64,000 nucleotides of DNA from Ottelia alismoides (Eukaryota > Streptophyta > Magnoliopsida > Alismatales > Hydrocharitaceae): contig JAZKJV010006950.1 of NCBI GenBank assembly GCA_037367405.1, positions 644,581 through 708,580 on the forward strand, written 5' to 3'. This document shows, piece after piece, positions 9,941 to 22,847 of the stretch; position 1 is the stretch's first letter; each line of letters begins with the position of its first letter. The notes below the pieces were generated by a model. That model made no database searches and had not been told where the DNA came from. It saw nothing but the letters and a program-made list of their open reading frames with translations. A program made the position numbers and the translations under genes.

Positions 9941-12518
9941 TGTTGGAGTATATACGTTACTCTTGTGTGGATGAGTTCCAGGATCCAATTACCACATCCA
10001 GTGGTTTAGTCCCACATCTAACAGTTGTGGGACTTGGAGGGTCAGTGGAGGCTATATAAGAAACCCCATACCCATTGTATCAAATGAGAGAAACTTCAAT
10101 AGAAGAATCAGTCATTTGAGGCGTTCTCCCGTGGTTTCATCACGCTCCTCACGGAGTAGGCTTCAACGTAAAAATAGCATTGTTCTTATTGTTTATTATG
10201 CATATCTGATATTACGCTTCTGCATTCTTCGTTTTCTAACATAATACCAGAGTAGATCGTTCTTGGATGATTTTGAAGACTTATTTTTGAAAGATTTTTT
10301 TCATTATTCTAGATCGTTCAAGTTCGAGTTTCAATTTTTAGGTTTTTCGTGAAACCCCAATTCAGAGCAGTTGATTCTGCAGGTTTGATCTTGCACTTTG
10401 ATTCAATGAGGGTTCTTTTTGCAACCCGAATTTCAGTGATGCTCCAAATCTCTCGACAAGAATGCTCACGTTCTTGAAGAAGACATGATTTATGTGCATT
10501 TCCACGCACGAATCAGAAAAGAAAAGGTCGTGTGGACGTGAGTTTGTTCGAGTTTTGGCATAGTAGGTTTTCTTCTTCTCTAGCAAACGATGGCTAGCAT
10601 TCCTTCCTTGGAAGCCTAAATTATGTAGCCACCTCCTCCAAGCCTCCTTCAAGTCCTACCTGGAGGATCTCTCCGAGCAGCATCTGCTTGGAGATTCTGT
10701 TGGGGATCTCCAAGCCATCTCCACCCCAATGCAGATCCACCGCCAAGACTCTCTCGAACCACGCACGAGCACCAGCGGCACTCCAACCCTCTGCCAAAGG
10801 GGGTCTGACTATCCGATCCCCAACAGAGATAGTGGCGGCGCACTGCCAACTGCGTCTTGTGTTCGCTCCCTCTCAGGCCTCCCACAAGCACTCAAGATGC
10901 ATCCATTTAGCCTCCATCTCCTTCGTGCAAGGGCCCAATGTCGATACCAATGCCCTCACGAAGGTGAAGCGTCATCGGTGCCAAATCTACTCATTAGCCC
11001 TCCATCGCCTCAGGCAGAGCCTCGTGCGAAAGCACCTCCAAGTGGCAGTCTCCTCTCCTCTCGGTTCTCGTGCAGGTGGTGCCAAATCACTCCAGGGGCT
11101 CTACCTCTTCCTCCTTCGGCGGCGAATCCCTAGGCGGTGGCAAATCCCCAATGCCTCGAAGCACACCTCATGGATGTGCTCCCTTCAAGTCGACCTCTCA
11201 TCCAGCCTCCTCCTTTATGATGATTGCAAGGCGACGACGCAGATGGGTTCCCAAATTGGGAACCCTAGTATCACAGAAAAAGAAAGGGGCACGATGGCCC
11301 TTTAATAAAAAAGGAAGGTGGCATGTGTTATAAAAAAGGCAACTCTTTTAGGGGCTCGTACGTTTTTTCCCTTTGACCCAACAGTGGGTTGTTGTTTTAT
11401 CAAAAAAAGAGAGGGAGAATTTCTTTTGAAAAGGTGCTTGCAAAAAAATCGTAAGCAGAAAAAATTGTTTGAGAAAAAAAGGAAGGGAGAGAAGAGATAG
11501 CTAATAAACAAAAAAAAGGAACTATCCGTGGGGAAAACAGGATCGTACAAAAAAATGTTCCCTACCAGAAAAAATGATTTGAAGAAAAAACGCATAAGGA
11601 AAGTCGAAAAAATATTTCAGAATCGGCTTATGTGACTTATTTTTTTATTTTCCCCCATTTTCTTGTCTTCTCCAAACTATCGATGTCATTGTTTTCCAGC
11701 AAGTATGGGAGAAAGTGGTAGTAATGTGTAGAGTGACAGGACAGAGTTTCATATTCTCCATATTCCAGGCTAGACAGATTTCGAACTCTACAGTTCAGAT
11801 TCAGAATCGACAGATTGTTTCAGAGTTGTAGTTTGATGTGCAGATGTTTGCCATCATTTGTACCGTCCCCATATTTGCTTTTTGGTCTCAGAGTATTCAT
11901 GTGATCTATAGGGACTCCAGAGTAGAGATATCATTCTCTACATGTGGGCTAGGGTTTCATGTGGTTTCATAGGGACTCCAGAGTAGAGATCCCATTCTCT
12001 AAGCCAGTATAGGAGAGACACAGTTCTCCGACGATGATACATTTCAGATTCCATTCTCTAGCGACCGTGGACTCTGACGAGGATGTTTTCCACATCTTTT
12101 TCAGTTCGACCCTTCAGAAATGGTGCAGTTGTCCACATGATTCAGTCTTCTACATGTAGCGGGCCAGAGTACTCCGATGAGGAGACTCATTCAGTTTTTG
12201 TGCCTCAGTTAGGCGCAGTACAGAGCACATGATCTCCGACGAGGAGACCCAATTCGACTCACACTCCAGCCCGTTTGTTCCTCATCGCTTGTACGGCAAG
12301 AGAAGCAACATCCTCAACAGCAACCGACAGTAGAGTATGCGTTGAGTTGATATTGTTTGTAGTATAATGTATTGTGAGTTTGAGATTTCTTTCTACTTGT
12401 CCAAGCTGAGCATTGCATGCTCCAGCTTGAGGGGGAGTGTTTGGAGTATATGTGTCACTCTTGTATATATGGGTAATTGGATCCTGGAAAAGGATCCATT
12501 ACCACATCTAGTGCTTTG
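9941..12518 (+). mobile_element. Non-autonomous LTR retrotransposon B1 (3' LTR truncated)
   Basis: The 5' LTR is 9941-10241 (TGTTGG..CTAACA). It is followed by a decayed primer-binding site, TAATACCAGAGTAG, resembling the initiator-Met tRNA complement TGGTATCAGAGC. The interior has no gag or pol. It has a CT-rich leader, an A-rich stretch near 11300-11600, and a 3' part (about 11700-12330) with repeated TCTCCGACGAGGAGAC-type modules. A polypurine tract (GAGGGGGAG) ends at 12437 and the 3' LTR starts at 12438, but only 81 bp remain before the junction at about 12518. Relatives are B2 (24375-35940) and a fragment at 36985-37202. Confidence 0.75.
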
Positions 12519-14604
12519 ATTCCATGTGGAGAGAAAGATTAGAGAGAAAATCTTATCTAATTCCAAGTCTCTCGGTTTCTCTTGTGTGTAAAGAAGAGCA
12601 AAGGGGTGCCTCTCCTTTTATAATATTTTTGGGATCCATGGATCTCAATCCATAGACAACACAAATCCAATGGCTCTCATTGATTGTATCTCTTTAATGA
12701 CTAGGATTTGTGTTGGTAAAAACTAACAACAATTAATTTAATTTACATTAAATATATATTGATAAATCAATATGATTTAATCCAAATTAAATCAATCAAG
12801 CATGGAGAATATAGAATGAAGATTGCCTCCTTCCATAATATTGGATTTGGCGGCAATCTCATGCAATCTCATGAGATCTAATGAGATTACATTATTCCAT
12901 GAAAATCTCCAAGATTTACAACAACAATTATTTTGTTAATATTGCAATCTTGCCATTGGAAAATTGTGAATCACATTCACAACCCAAATAAAATGTGAAT
13001 TACATTTTCAATTAATTTTCCAATGTGAATCCAATTCACATCAACATTTAACTAACAAATGTAATTACAAATATCTCTCTATTATATAATATAAATCACA
13101 TTTATAATATATATGACTAATATGGATATTGCTATCCACATTTATTCATATCCGTGATAATTAAATTACATTTAATAATCTTGGATCTCTATTCGAATGT
13201 GCCCAAATAATAGGAATCGCATTCACATTATTCACATCTTTGATAATTAAATCACGTTTAATTATCTAAGATAAATCTCTTTATAATTATGAATCAAATT
13301 CATATTATTCATGATAATTAAATCACATTTAATTATCCATTTTCTCAATGCTCGGATATAATGAAATTATCCGAAACCCTTTCAAGGATAATGCGCTTTA
13401 TCCGCGAATACTTGGAGATAAGGACAGGGCGATTGTATTGTTCCATGTATAGTGACTTGGATATTAAGATCACATCTCAAATCCAGATCGCGGGCCTCCC
13501 ATAGATGCTTGATTAAATCAAGAACGCAAATCTAATCTTCTCATTGCATTTAGAATCACATTCAGATCAATGTTCAACATTTGGACCAAGATCAGATTAC
13601 TTCTCTACTGAGAGGAGTCACTAAAATCCAGACCCGTTTCATCACTCCCTAGGAATGGAAGCGTCATGGTTATACAATCGTTTATGATCACATCACCTCA
13701 GGTATTCCCAATACCTGTACATCCTGCATACTGGAAGACTCAGAATAAAACCGAAGTATTAGATCAACTTTACACTGTCTACTTCAGGGTTTTTATCAGT
13801 AAGATTCTCATTCGATCATTGGGAGTTGGTATCGATCATATACTTTCCAAAAGCATATATCATACCTAGGTCTTGATCATATACTTTCCAAAAGTATATA
13901 TCAAACCTACAAATTCAGTCAAGCTTCCAAAGCAAGACAACATGCACGGAATTTGATTCTTCCCAATATCTCATGAGTGAGCTCATGTCTTCCGGTTCAG
14001 TAACTGAACCTGTATGATCCCTTTGAGAGATCGTATTACTCATATGCCCTTACATGCACACCAGTGCGTCGGTGTATAGATCTTGATTAGGTCATCAACC
14101 TATTGGTCTGCCAAATGTACATACTCAGACATATAGTAACACATCTGTCTCCGGTCAGAGGATGCGTGCATGTATCGTGATAGCATACGATATAGGACTT
14201 TGGTTATCTCGATCTCGTTAAGTCAACTCTTTGACCTAACTAATCTGACACCTCCGAATCTCTATTCCTATGCAGAGGACCTGCATCAAGAGGTCGGTCA
14301 GATATCAGCCTAACTGAGAAAGGATTGCCATCTCCTACCCAAGCTGGAGATCATCTCTTAACAATCATTTGACTGTTTGATGAGTCCTCAATCTAACACT
14401 TTAGATATTCATCCAAGCAACAGCCTCTATGATTCAATAGTTGAATCAACAGTTGTATGATTATTAAGATGGTCATGATACATAACCCTAATTGTACTAA
14501 GGGACCTATTATGCAAATTATTTATTCTTCATTTCAGATCAGGGAATGATATTCGCAATAACATTTATTGCATAATGGCTTGTTGTGGGCTCGCATGTCC
14601 AACA
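12519..14604 (-). mobile_element. Fragment of a long (about 2.5-kb) copia-type LTR
   Basis: It is homologous along its length to the solo LTR at 26820-29341, in the same orientation. Read on the minus strand it begins TGTTGGACATGCGAGCC at 14604. About 450 bp of the LTR 3' end (low-coordinate side) is missing. The left edge is approximate and no target duplication is visible. Confidence 0.8.
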
Positions 14605-17323
14605 GTCCTTGCTTATTTATCATGTCGCTATTATATAATTTCCCTCTAGGGTTTCTCCTCTCTATATAAGAGTGCACTACGACCCTATAGACAATAGATC
14701 TATATTTTTTTCTTCCCATATGGTATCTAAATAATCAACCATTCGGCTTTTAGATCTTCAGGGCCTTTGGTATCATACATCAGGACTCCTACGTGTATTC
14801 TTCTTACCAGAATGATATGTTGAGCATAAAAACATCACCTTCTTTATGTTACTAGGACTCTTCTTATCCATAGTCATGCTCACCACTCTTTGTGGGTGAC
14901 GTTGTTCTTACCGCATGTTACTTGGTCAATCATATGTCGTCTTCTGTATCAGGAGAAAAAGTTCATTTTTTATTATGTCTCTCGATAAGGGCCTTTTCTC
15001 TCTAACATCTTGTTAGGATCAGTGGTTTTTGCCATCACCTAACTCATGACAGTGATAAGCTTTCACACAAAATTGTTAGGTGTATTTTTGTGGGCTACTC
15101 CCAGATCCAGAAAGGTGCCGGTGCTTTGATCATGCAAACAAAAGTCTTGTATTAGTGTTAACATCGCATTCTTTAGTCTGTCATATATTTCTCCTATGTG
15201 ACAGGATGACTCCCGTTTGAGTCTAGTGAAAAGGTTTAAATTCCACCTCCTCTTTTGTCATCACCACCACTACAACATCTACCTCTCGAGGTTCCTCTTG
15301 TGGCTCCTTCAGCTTCTCCTTTGGTGGCTCAGATTTCGTCTCGTTACTGCATTCGCAGGCCGCCTACTGTACCACCTGCTCATGTGTTTTCCCCGTCATA
15401 TAGCACAACCCAAGTAAATTATGAACACTTGATTTATACTATGGCACTGGTGATTTATATGTAAAGCATAAGACTTTACAGGTTGAGCATGTAACCATCA
15501 TGAGACTACTATACAAGAGACATATCATCCAAAAGACCTTGACCAACCCATTACTCGTTAGAGATCAGAAGCAAAAGCGTATGTATGCTACATATCCTCT
15601 TACAACCCATGTTTTTTGGGGGCTCCTTTCAGAGGATTTCACGAAGTTTGTGATGTGATTGCTAGTCGTAGACATATACATATCAGGAGTATATGCGAGA
15701 CAACCATTGGCATCTTCCTTGGAGGAAGAGATGGATGCACTCCAATCATGTGGCACATGAAGTCTGGTTATAGAACTAGGCAAGGCTTATGTGGTTGGCT
15801 GCAAATGGGTCTTTACAATGAAGTAGAGAGTAGATGGCAATGTTGACATTACGAAGCCAGACTTGTGGCATATGGGTTCGTTCAGACATATAGGGTGGAC
15901 TATCAAGACATTTTTTTCTCGTGTCGCTCGCCATTCTACACGCATGATCCTCCTTTCAGTTACAGTATACGGGACTGGTCGCTTTCGCAACTTCATGTCA
16001 AGAATTCTTTCTTATATGGAGACATGTTGGAGGAGGTCTATATGCAGCAGTCACCTGGGTTTGTTGTTGGAGGGCATCGGAAAATATGCAAAGTTTATAA
16101 GGTCATTTAAGCAGAGTCCCAGAGCATGTATCTAAAATCTTTTGCACTTGATAAAGCAATAATGCTTCAAGAGACCGACTGTAGATCACTCGCTTTTTGT
16201 ACACAGGACACAGAAAGGTATTGTTGTCATTCCGATTTATGTTGATGATAGTATTGTTATAGGAGATGACTTGCAAGGCATCAATGAGAATAAGGCATTC
16301 CATGGATAGCAGTTTGCCATCAAGGACCTTGGCAATCTACGCTATTTCCTTGGTCTTGAGTTTGGCAGGAACCAGCGAGGTCTAGTGATGACACAAAGGA
16401 AGTGTGTTACTGATCTTCTCATAGAGATAAGAATGGCATACTGTAGACCTGTCACTACTCCCATGGACCCCCATCATAAAGCTCTACGATGATGATACAG
16501 ATAAGGTGGACAAGAAAAGGTACAAGGAGCTTGTTTAGAAGCTCATCTATGTGATTATTACCATGCCAGATATCTCCTTCGCAGTGAGCAAAGTTAGCCA
16601 GCTTATGGAGCAGGCACGACAGGCTTACATGGATGTTGTTCACATGATCCTATGGTATATGAAATCTTCTACAAGTATAGGGTTTTTTTAACATAGCAAC
16701 TTCTCTTGTCATCGCGGCTTTTGTAGATGTTAACTATGCAGGATGTCCTAAAGGCATGAAGTCTATCTCTTATTTCTGCGTTTTTCATAGAGAGGTCTTC
16801 GGACTCGTGAAAAAGCAAGAAGCAGACTATTGTTGTTAGATCTAGTGCAGAGTCGGAATATAGAGCTATAGCGTAGGGAAGCATTAAGATGATATGAGTC
16901 AGATCATTTCTGACAAATTTAGCTATCAAGGTGCCTCTTCACATGTAGTTGCTTTGCAGCAACTACGTTGCCACACTCATTTCCACCAACCATGCTTTCC
17001 ATGAGGACCAAAGACATTCAGGTAGATTGCCATTGGACACGAGATATAATACAGAAGGGCTTTATCTATACCTCTCAATTCAGCTCAGGGGAATAAACAG
17101 CATATGTTTTCACCAAGTACCTAGACAAAGGGCTATTCTAGAGGTGTTGTTCCAAGTTGAGCATGAAGACATCTATGCTCAATCTTGAGGGGATGTTGAG
17201 AGTTATTATGTACTTGCTTATTTATTATACCTCTATTATGTAATTTTTCCTTTAGGGTTTCCTCCTCTCTATATAAGAGAACTATATGGTCCTCTGAATA
17301 ATAAATCTTTCTTTCTTTCCACA
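14605..17323 (+). mobile_element. Deleted Ty1/copia element D
   Basis: The 5' LTR fragment (14605-14720) lacks its first about 20 bp. It is followed by TGGTATCTAA, a decayed tRNA-Met primer site. The 3' LTR is 17194-17323, TGTTGAG..CCACA, 130 bp. Gag, protease and most of integrase are missing. The interior starts with the end of integrase (14840-15170), a proline-rich linker (15240-15420), reverse transcriptase (about 15600-16490, YVDD near 16238-16250) and RNase H remains (16500-17190), all with many stops and frameshifts. The family is the same small-LTR copia group as C and H, perhaps the Ale/Retrofit lineage. Confidence 0.8.
17194..17323 (+). repeat. 3' LTR of copia D
   Basis: It begins TGTTGAGAG after GAGGGGA, holds CTATATAAGAG, and ends TTTCCACA. 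It matches the 5' fragment at 14605-14720. Confidence 0.8.
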
Positions 17324-17689
17324 ATAGCCCCTTAAAAAGGAAGCTTGGAGTCCATTAGGACTATGGACCTATCTGAATTCACAATTTCACATCAAGCTCT
17401 GCAATTAGGCCATTTGCATGCTCATGAAGTAGCTTATTATTACCGGTTCGAACCACCTTCAACCACCACCCATGACTCTTTTACTCAATTAATGAAGTGA
17501 TCCGCCATTACGCCTCCCACACGAGTAAATGGTATATGATTATGCCTCTTGCTTGTTATAGCGAGTAACGACTTTGTATAAATATTGCCCTCCCACATAA
17601 CCTAGCTAACTATCGACATCACTCTTTTATCTTCTTCCATGACCAAATATGTTGAACGACGTACTCCTCGAGCTCCTCTCTGATGAGAT

Positions 17690-20118
17690 CATAGTAGGCA
17701 ATATAGTGATGTATCGGCGATATATCACATATATTATCGATATCGATGAGATGTGGGTACCGATATTCATATAGATATCCTTTTCTAGGATATCGGCCAA
17801 TATCGAGCCACATTGCTCGAAATTGAATGGTTTCAGAAAAAGATTATCAGATATAGACCGATATCGTCGATATTTCGTCGATATCGCTGATATTTCATCG
17901 ATATGTGTGTGTGTTAATGGTATTAACTTTATAAGCTTGATTTCACCACTTATTTTGCTATTCATGGTATTGAAACACATCATGAATTATATATTTTATT
18001 TCGGATCGGGTGTTAGCCCCGCACACCCGCAAGGGGTGCACCTACTCTCCTTGACCCCCCCTCCCCTCCAGGCTCGCAGACCGGGCAGCGAGACCCTCGT
18101 CTGGTAGGGCATGGTGCTACAGGGGTGTGCATATGACGATTCTTCAATTGGTGGACTTTGTCCTCTTCGGCAATAGAGATGAAAACAAGTCTAATGCTGA
18201 TCAAGTTAGAATCACATGTCCAGAAAACATCTCAGCATTCAGCAATCAGCATTACCAGCCAGCTATTTGTGCAATATAATGTGTATTAGTGTGCTAAATA
18301 CACATCATTCTTGCATATAAATGTGTATTGTATGTTATTTATTGTTTAATAACTAGGATGCTCTTGATTCATGAAAAAATCACTTCTTATTTTCGATCAT
18401 ACAGACCGGGATGATAACAATATTTCCTACCTTGCCCTCCACAGAACTCTTAATTCTAAACCCCTCATGATTAGGTAATCTCTTTTACAATATTGCATTA
18501 ATTTCATTTTTTTTGTGAATAGATAAATTTGTATACTAAAGAAACATTGTCTCATTGATCATTATGTATATATTTTTTGAATCAAATGACTAATCTTAAT
18601 GTCATTCACTTTCTTCCATGAATAAAACATGCGTTCTAAGTGTGCTTAGCTTAGCTACTTTGATTCTGATTCCAATGTTTATTAATCACCAATCAACATT
18701 AACAACGATATGACCGATATGTGCGATATAAGAGTCATAAATGATCTATATGTGTCATCTAACTTGGATTAAATCCATTTCCAATATCTATAAGTCAGCA
18801 ATCAACATTAACAATGGTATGTTTGATATGGTTGATATGTGTGATACGGGATATAAATGACCGATATGTGTGATATAAGTGTGTATTTGTAGGTTATTTA
18901 TTGTTTTAATATCTTGGATGATCTTAATTTCTGAAAAGCGACAAAAATAGCTTTTTTAGACCAAAAAAACGAGGAAACACGCAGGGTGTCCCCCCAATAT
19001 ATTAATTAACTAAAAAAGAACAATACAAAATACAAAAGCCAAGAGTCTAACAACTACTAGTAATGGAGACGAACATTCTCGCTAGTAAAAACGGTGGCTA
19101 GAGAAAAGCACATCATTACAAGCCAACTAAATGGCCCACAGCACTGGCACTAGAAATAGGACCTCTCTTCTTTGTCAACCACATGCCTCGTAAAGAGAAG
19201 ACCAAAAGGAGTCGAGATCTCGGGTGCAAATCCAGTCCAGTCTCACGTCACTCCAAACAGGCAAGGAAACATAACAGCGGGAAAAAAGGTGCTCCAACAT
19301 CTCAATGTCATTACCACACAAGGGACATCTATCTGAAATCTGCTCAAATAGTTTAGCACAGCAATCACGAGTCATAATGCGCTTCCGCCTAAACATCCAG
19401 AGGAAGAAGCCAATCCCCTCCGGTAGACCTTGCGTCCAAATGAGATCACAATCCTGAATCATATTGCCAGTAATGGAGGGTGGAGGCCTACAGATGGTGC
19501 CATATGCCATCTAAAACGAGAATGGTGCATTCTTCCAAATCCAGTGGTCCAGACCAGAAGAAGGCCTACCAACTTGCCCAAGAGAGTCCAAGAGGCGAAG
19601 AAACTCCTTCAAGAGTTGATCAGAGAACGATGATCTGAAAGACGACATCCAGTTACCATTGTCTCAGCAATCTACGACACGTGCATCAGATTAGCAGCCA
19701 AGGCAAACAGGCAAGGGAAACGGCTACAGAGGGTACCTCCACCCATCCAATCATCCTTCCAAAAATAAAAAATGACACCAACACCAACAACCGGGCTGAA
19801 AAGCACATGAAAGTGCGACATAACCTTCATAATACCCTTCCAGAATGCATATTGACGAGGCATGCCTCAACATACCAGGGCTCACCATGGAAACATCATA
19901 AAGACAATTGATCAGTTGACAACACATACCCTTATCTTTTCCCCAAATCCTACTCACCCATTTGAGTAATAGAGCCTCGTTGATATTCTCCAAGCTCTTG
20001 ATCCCAAGAAGCCATTTCTGACATTTTCACCGATATCGTCGATATATCGGCAGTATATCCCGATATATATTTTTCTGGTTGGACCAATACGATATCGATA
20101 TTAATATTTCCTACCATG
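17690..20118. mobile_element. hAT-like element with GATATCG subterminal array (2429 bp)
   Basis: The ends are inverted repeats: CATAGTAGGCAATAT on the left and the complement of CATGGTAGGAAATAT on the right. GATGAGAT, 8 bp, flanks both sides exactly (17682-17689 and 20119-20126), as expected of hAT. Both subterminal zones are packed with GATATCG / CGATATAT words (17700-17900 and 20020-20100). The interior has degenerate repeats of GATATG-rich blocks (18240-18360, 18660-18780, 18780-18930) and a LINE fragment. I saw no transposase, so it is non-autonomous. Confidence 0.85.
18965..20015 (-). mobile_element. 5'-truncated LINE inside the hAT-like element
   Basis: The minus strand reads the end of reverse transcriptase (EALLLKWVSRIWG near 19930-19970) and the zf-RVT region (CPLCG near 19315-19330, RRKRI near 19375-19390). 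The 3' end carries the same GGGGGACACCC..GTGTTTCC tail (18970-19000) as the LINE ending at 9807. Its protein resembles the LINE at 4732-5786, so it is the same family. Frames are broken. Confidence 0.8.
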
Positions 20119-21758
20119 GATGAGATCTCTATCACCATTTGCCTTGTCTAGTCTAAGACGTATATTGAAGCCTTCTAAAGCTTCTACAAACACAAACATG
20201 TGACTCCTTATACTCAATCGGCTTCTTTTTAAGGACCGCCAACTTCAAAAAAACACATAAAGTGATCGAACCATTGCAATGTTAACTCATCCTATGAGTA
20301 TGATCTGCCATCATCTCCCTAAAGTCATCTTCCAACATCTACCAACGTTAAAATCTGAAAAGAGATTTAAGGGATGACCCCTCACATGAATACCATGACA
20401 AAGGTATAATCGAAGTGGGATCTCAGATGCAACCTAACTTTTGTTTACTAAAAGAGGTTCAATAAAGAAACCAGAAAACATTTGAACCAAAACAATAATC
20501 TCAAATTTCGTCCAGTATAGTGGCAGTTGGACACATCAACAATCTCCAACTGAAGGTCTTCAATCAAAGATGCAAAAAATGTCTAAAGCTTAGTTATGTC
20601 TATTACGAAGACGTGGTCAATCACTCAAAAGAAGGGTGATATTGAAGTCATCACCAACCAGCCAAGGGACAAATGTAACGAGCAAGTATAAAGGTATTCC
20701 CAAAGATCGTCCCTCTCTAGCACATCTATCGGACCTTACATACTAGAAAGCCTTGAGCACCATGTCAGTAACCCTCTGTAAAATGACCGAAAAATACATG
20801 TCATTCGACCACCTCCTCCCTCTCACCGGAAAAGATCTCTACTCTATGCAATATGGACACCCCTGGAATTCCTACATAGGCGATAGTCTTGAACTATGAT
20901 AAACTTTGGCCAAAAAAGGAACTCCATAAATAGTCCTTCTAGCCACTCAGCTTCATCTCTTAAAGGAAGGTTGCATGAATTAGCATATTACTCAAGAAAA
21001 CAAATGTCTTCTTCTAGGGGTTTCCAATACCAGAACATTCCAAGTCATAACCTTCATAGGGCAACTAGTTTTGACCCTGCAAAGCACGCAACCCCAACAT
21101 CATGAGCCACTAATAACCTGCTCAAAAAAGACCATATTCATCGATTTCTGCTCCACATCAACGACCATGTCCAACTCAGTCCCATTCAAGCCTCTTGCTT
21201 TCAAAGAACAATCTGACGATGTCAAAGCATGGACCTCATAGCTCGTTCTAACGAACACTTTAGCCCCTAGGGATTTACTGAAATCTGAAGAGGATTGACC
21301 CATAGGGATAGCAACACTCCTTGATCCTAGGTGTACATCAACCTTTCTGCGAGACACATGACGCCAACATCCAATCAGCCAAGATTCAAGAACCATTTGT
21401 GGTCAACAATCACAAACCTGTCACGAGCCATAGTATCTCCCCTTAAAATGGTTTCCACGCAACTATTATAAGGGAGCCTAATCGACATCCACCAAAGGTT
21501 GTGCTATCAAACCTCCCCAGGATAGGATTGAGACCAAATGATTGGAAGTAAAGACATGGCTATAAAAACTAGCCGAGAGGATTATAGTAGAAATCCGCCT
21601 ATTAGTTGCACCGAAGAAATTTATTCCACGCCCAAAATGGGCCCAAAACATAAGAGGGCTAAAAAGAAGTTATGGTAGTCAATTCACGTGCCCACAATTT
21701 CTGTTACCTCAAGAAATGATAAGTTGAGAATAAAACTATTAATTAGGATCTGGACTAG

Positions 21759-21848
21759 AGGTTTCCATTAATTGCCCTTTTAAAATTACTCCTGAGGATG
21801 CAGAGGTTTCCATTAATTGCCCTTTTAAAATTACTCCTGAGGATGCAG
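21759..21848. repeat. Perfect 45-bp tandem duplication
   Basis: 21759-21803 and 21804-21848 are identical. 45 is a multiple of three, so on the minus strand it doubles a 15-residue segment (SSGVILKGQLMETSA) inside the ORF1-like part of LINE A. Confidence 0.95.
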
Positions 21849-22320
21849 CCGAAAATTGAGGTGATTTTTCTTCCTTCAGGCCTGACAAGGAGTCATCAAC
21901 AATCGCCACCATGCCGCCACCCACCATAGCTTAACCGACATCTGAAGAAGGCACTGCCTCCTTAAACCATCCACTAGTACAATCTGATGAAGACCCAAAT
22001 TCAACTTCTGCAACCTAAAACGAACACAAATCGGCCAACCTTGAGCCGGCATCATTCCTCATCACAAAAGAATTGCCAAAAATCGGAATAACTACCTCTA
22101 AAAACATCCTAGGGATAAACCATCACAGATGATCATCACCAATATCAAAAAGACTTGCCTAAAGTAATAAGTGACCATAGGAAAGGAGAGGCACAATGTC
22201 CATATCCAAAATTCAACGCCAAAGTAAAGGTTTCGAGCCATCATCAAAAGAGGTTTCCTCCATAACACCTTCCCAAGGCACCTTCATCGATGCTCTATAG
22301 TAGCATCTGTCATTCCACTT

Positions 22321-22395
22321 ATGGGTGGTTCCCTTTCTCTTTTTTATTTAATATATCTGGGCAGAAATTATAACGTGTTCCCCCTTTTTTCCATT
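22321..22395 (+). mobile_element. Possible LINE 3' tail
   Basis: TTTAATATATCTGGGCAG.. followed by CGTGTTCCCCC and a T/A-rich end resembles the tails at 9745-9800 and 18965-19010 (minus). It is too short to be sure. Confidence 0.3.
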
Positions 22396-22847
22396 TAAAA
22401 AATTCCGCTTCTGATTGCTCGTAAGCACACACCACTAAACCCTCCTAAAGATCATGTCATCCACGAACCAAGAACCCATTTGATTGACATAAGCGTTGCG
22501 TCAATGTAATCTTAATCCAATGCGTACACACTCAGCAACACGCCACCAACATCGCTCGACTGTGCAAAGCATCCTCCTCCCCAAGCTTGGGCTCATCCCT
22601 CTCCCCATATTTCATTACATCTTTCTCCTTATGTGACACCTAACAACCAAGCTTTGACTCATTCTTCCCACTTGCAAATTCTTCAAAGCTCTCTCTCTCT
22701 CTCTCTTTCACAATTCAAATGCAACAACCTCCTTGAACAGGTGTCACCACTAGATCCTTTGAACCGGGCACTCAGGTCGACCATGCCTAGATGCTCCACA
22801 CCGAAAGCAATAGATGTCACCACAACACAAGTGAACCTTATAAGCAT
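22396..22847. other. Unassigned stretch; possible zinc-knuckle remnant on the minus strand
   Basis: No complete gene is seen. On the minus strand, about 22770-22815, a reading gives CFRCGASRHGRPEC, which fits a CX2CX4HX4C zinc knuckle of the kind found in LINE ORF1 or gag. Stops follow soon. A CTCTCT run lies at 22690-22710. Confidence 0.3.

Larger units (their letters stand above)
17324..22320 (-). mobile_element. Degenerate LINE A (minus strand), split by a hAT-like element
   Basis: The two parts are 20119-22320 and 17324-17689. On the minus strand the endonuclease domain shows PWLVGDDFNIT near 20640-20665. The region before it (about 21100-22300) looks like ORF1, and the region after it shows an ELEEYVVQ motif at 17640-17690, typical of the endonuclease-RT linker. 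The linker frame is interrupted exactly at the hAT target duplication. Stops are frequent. No RT core survives here; copia D abuts the low-coordinate end. Outer boundaries are approximate. Confidence 0.65.

Noticed and set aside
10688..11305. 205-residue frame in B1
   Set aside because: Serine/proline-rich, overlaps other open frames, and the matching part of B2 is broken.
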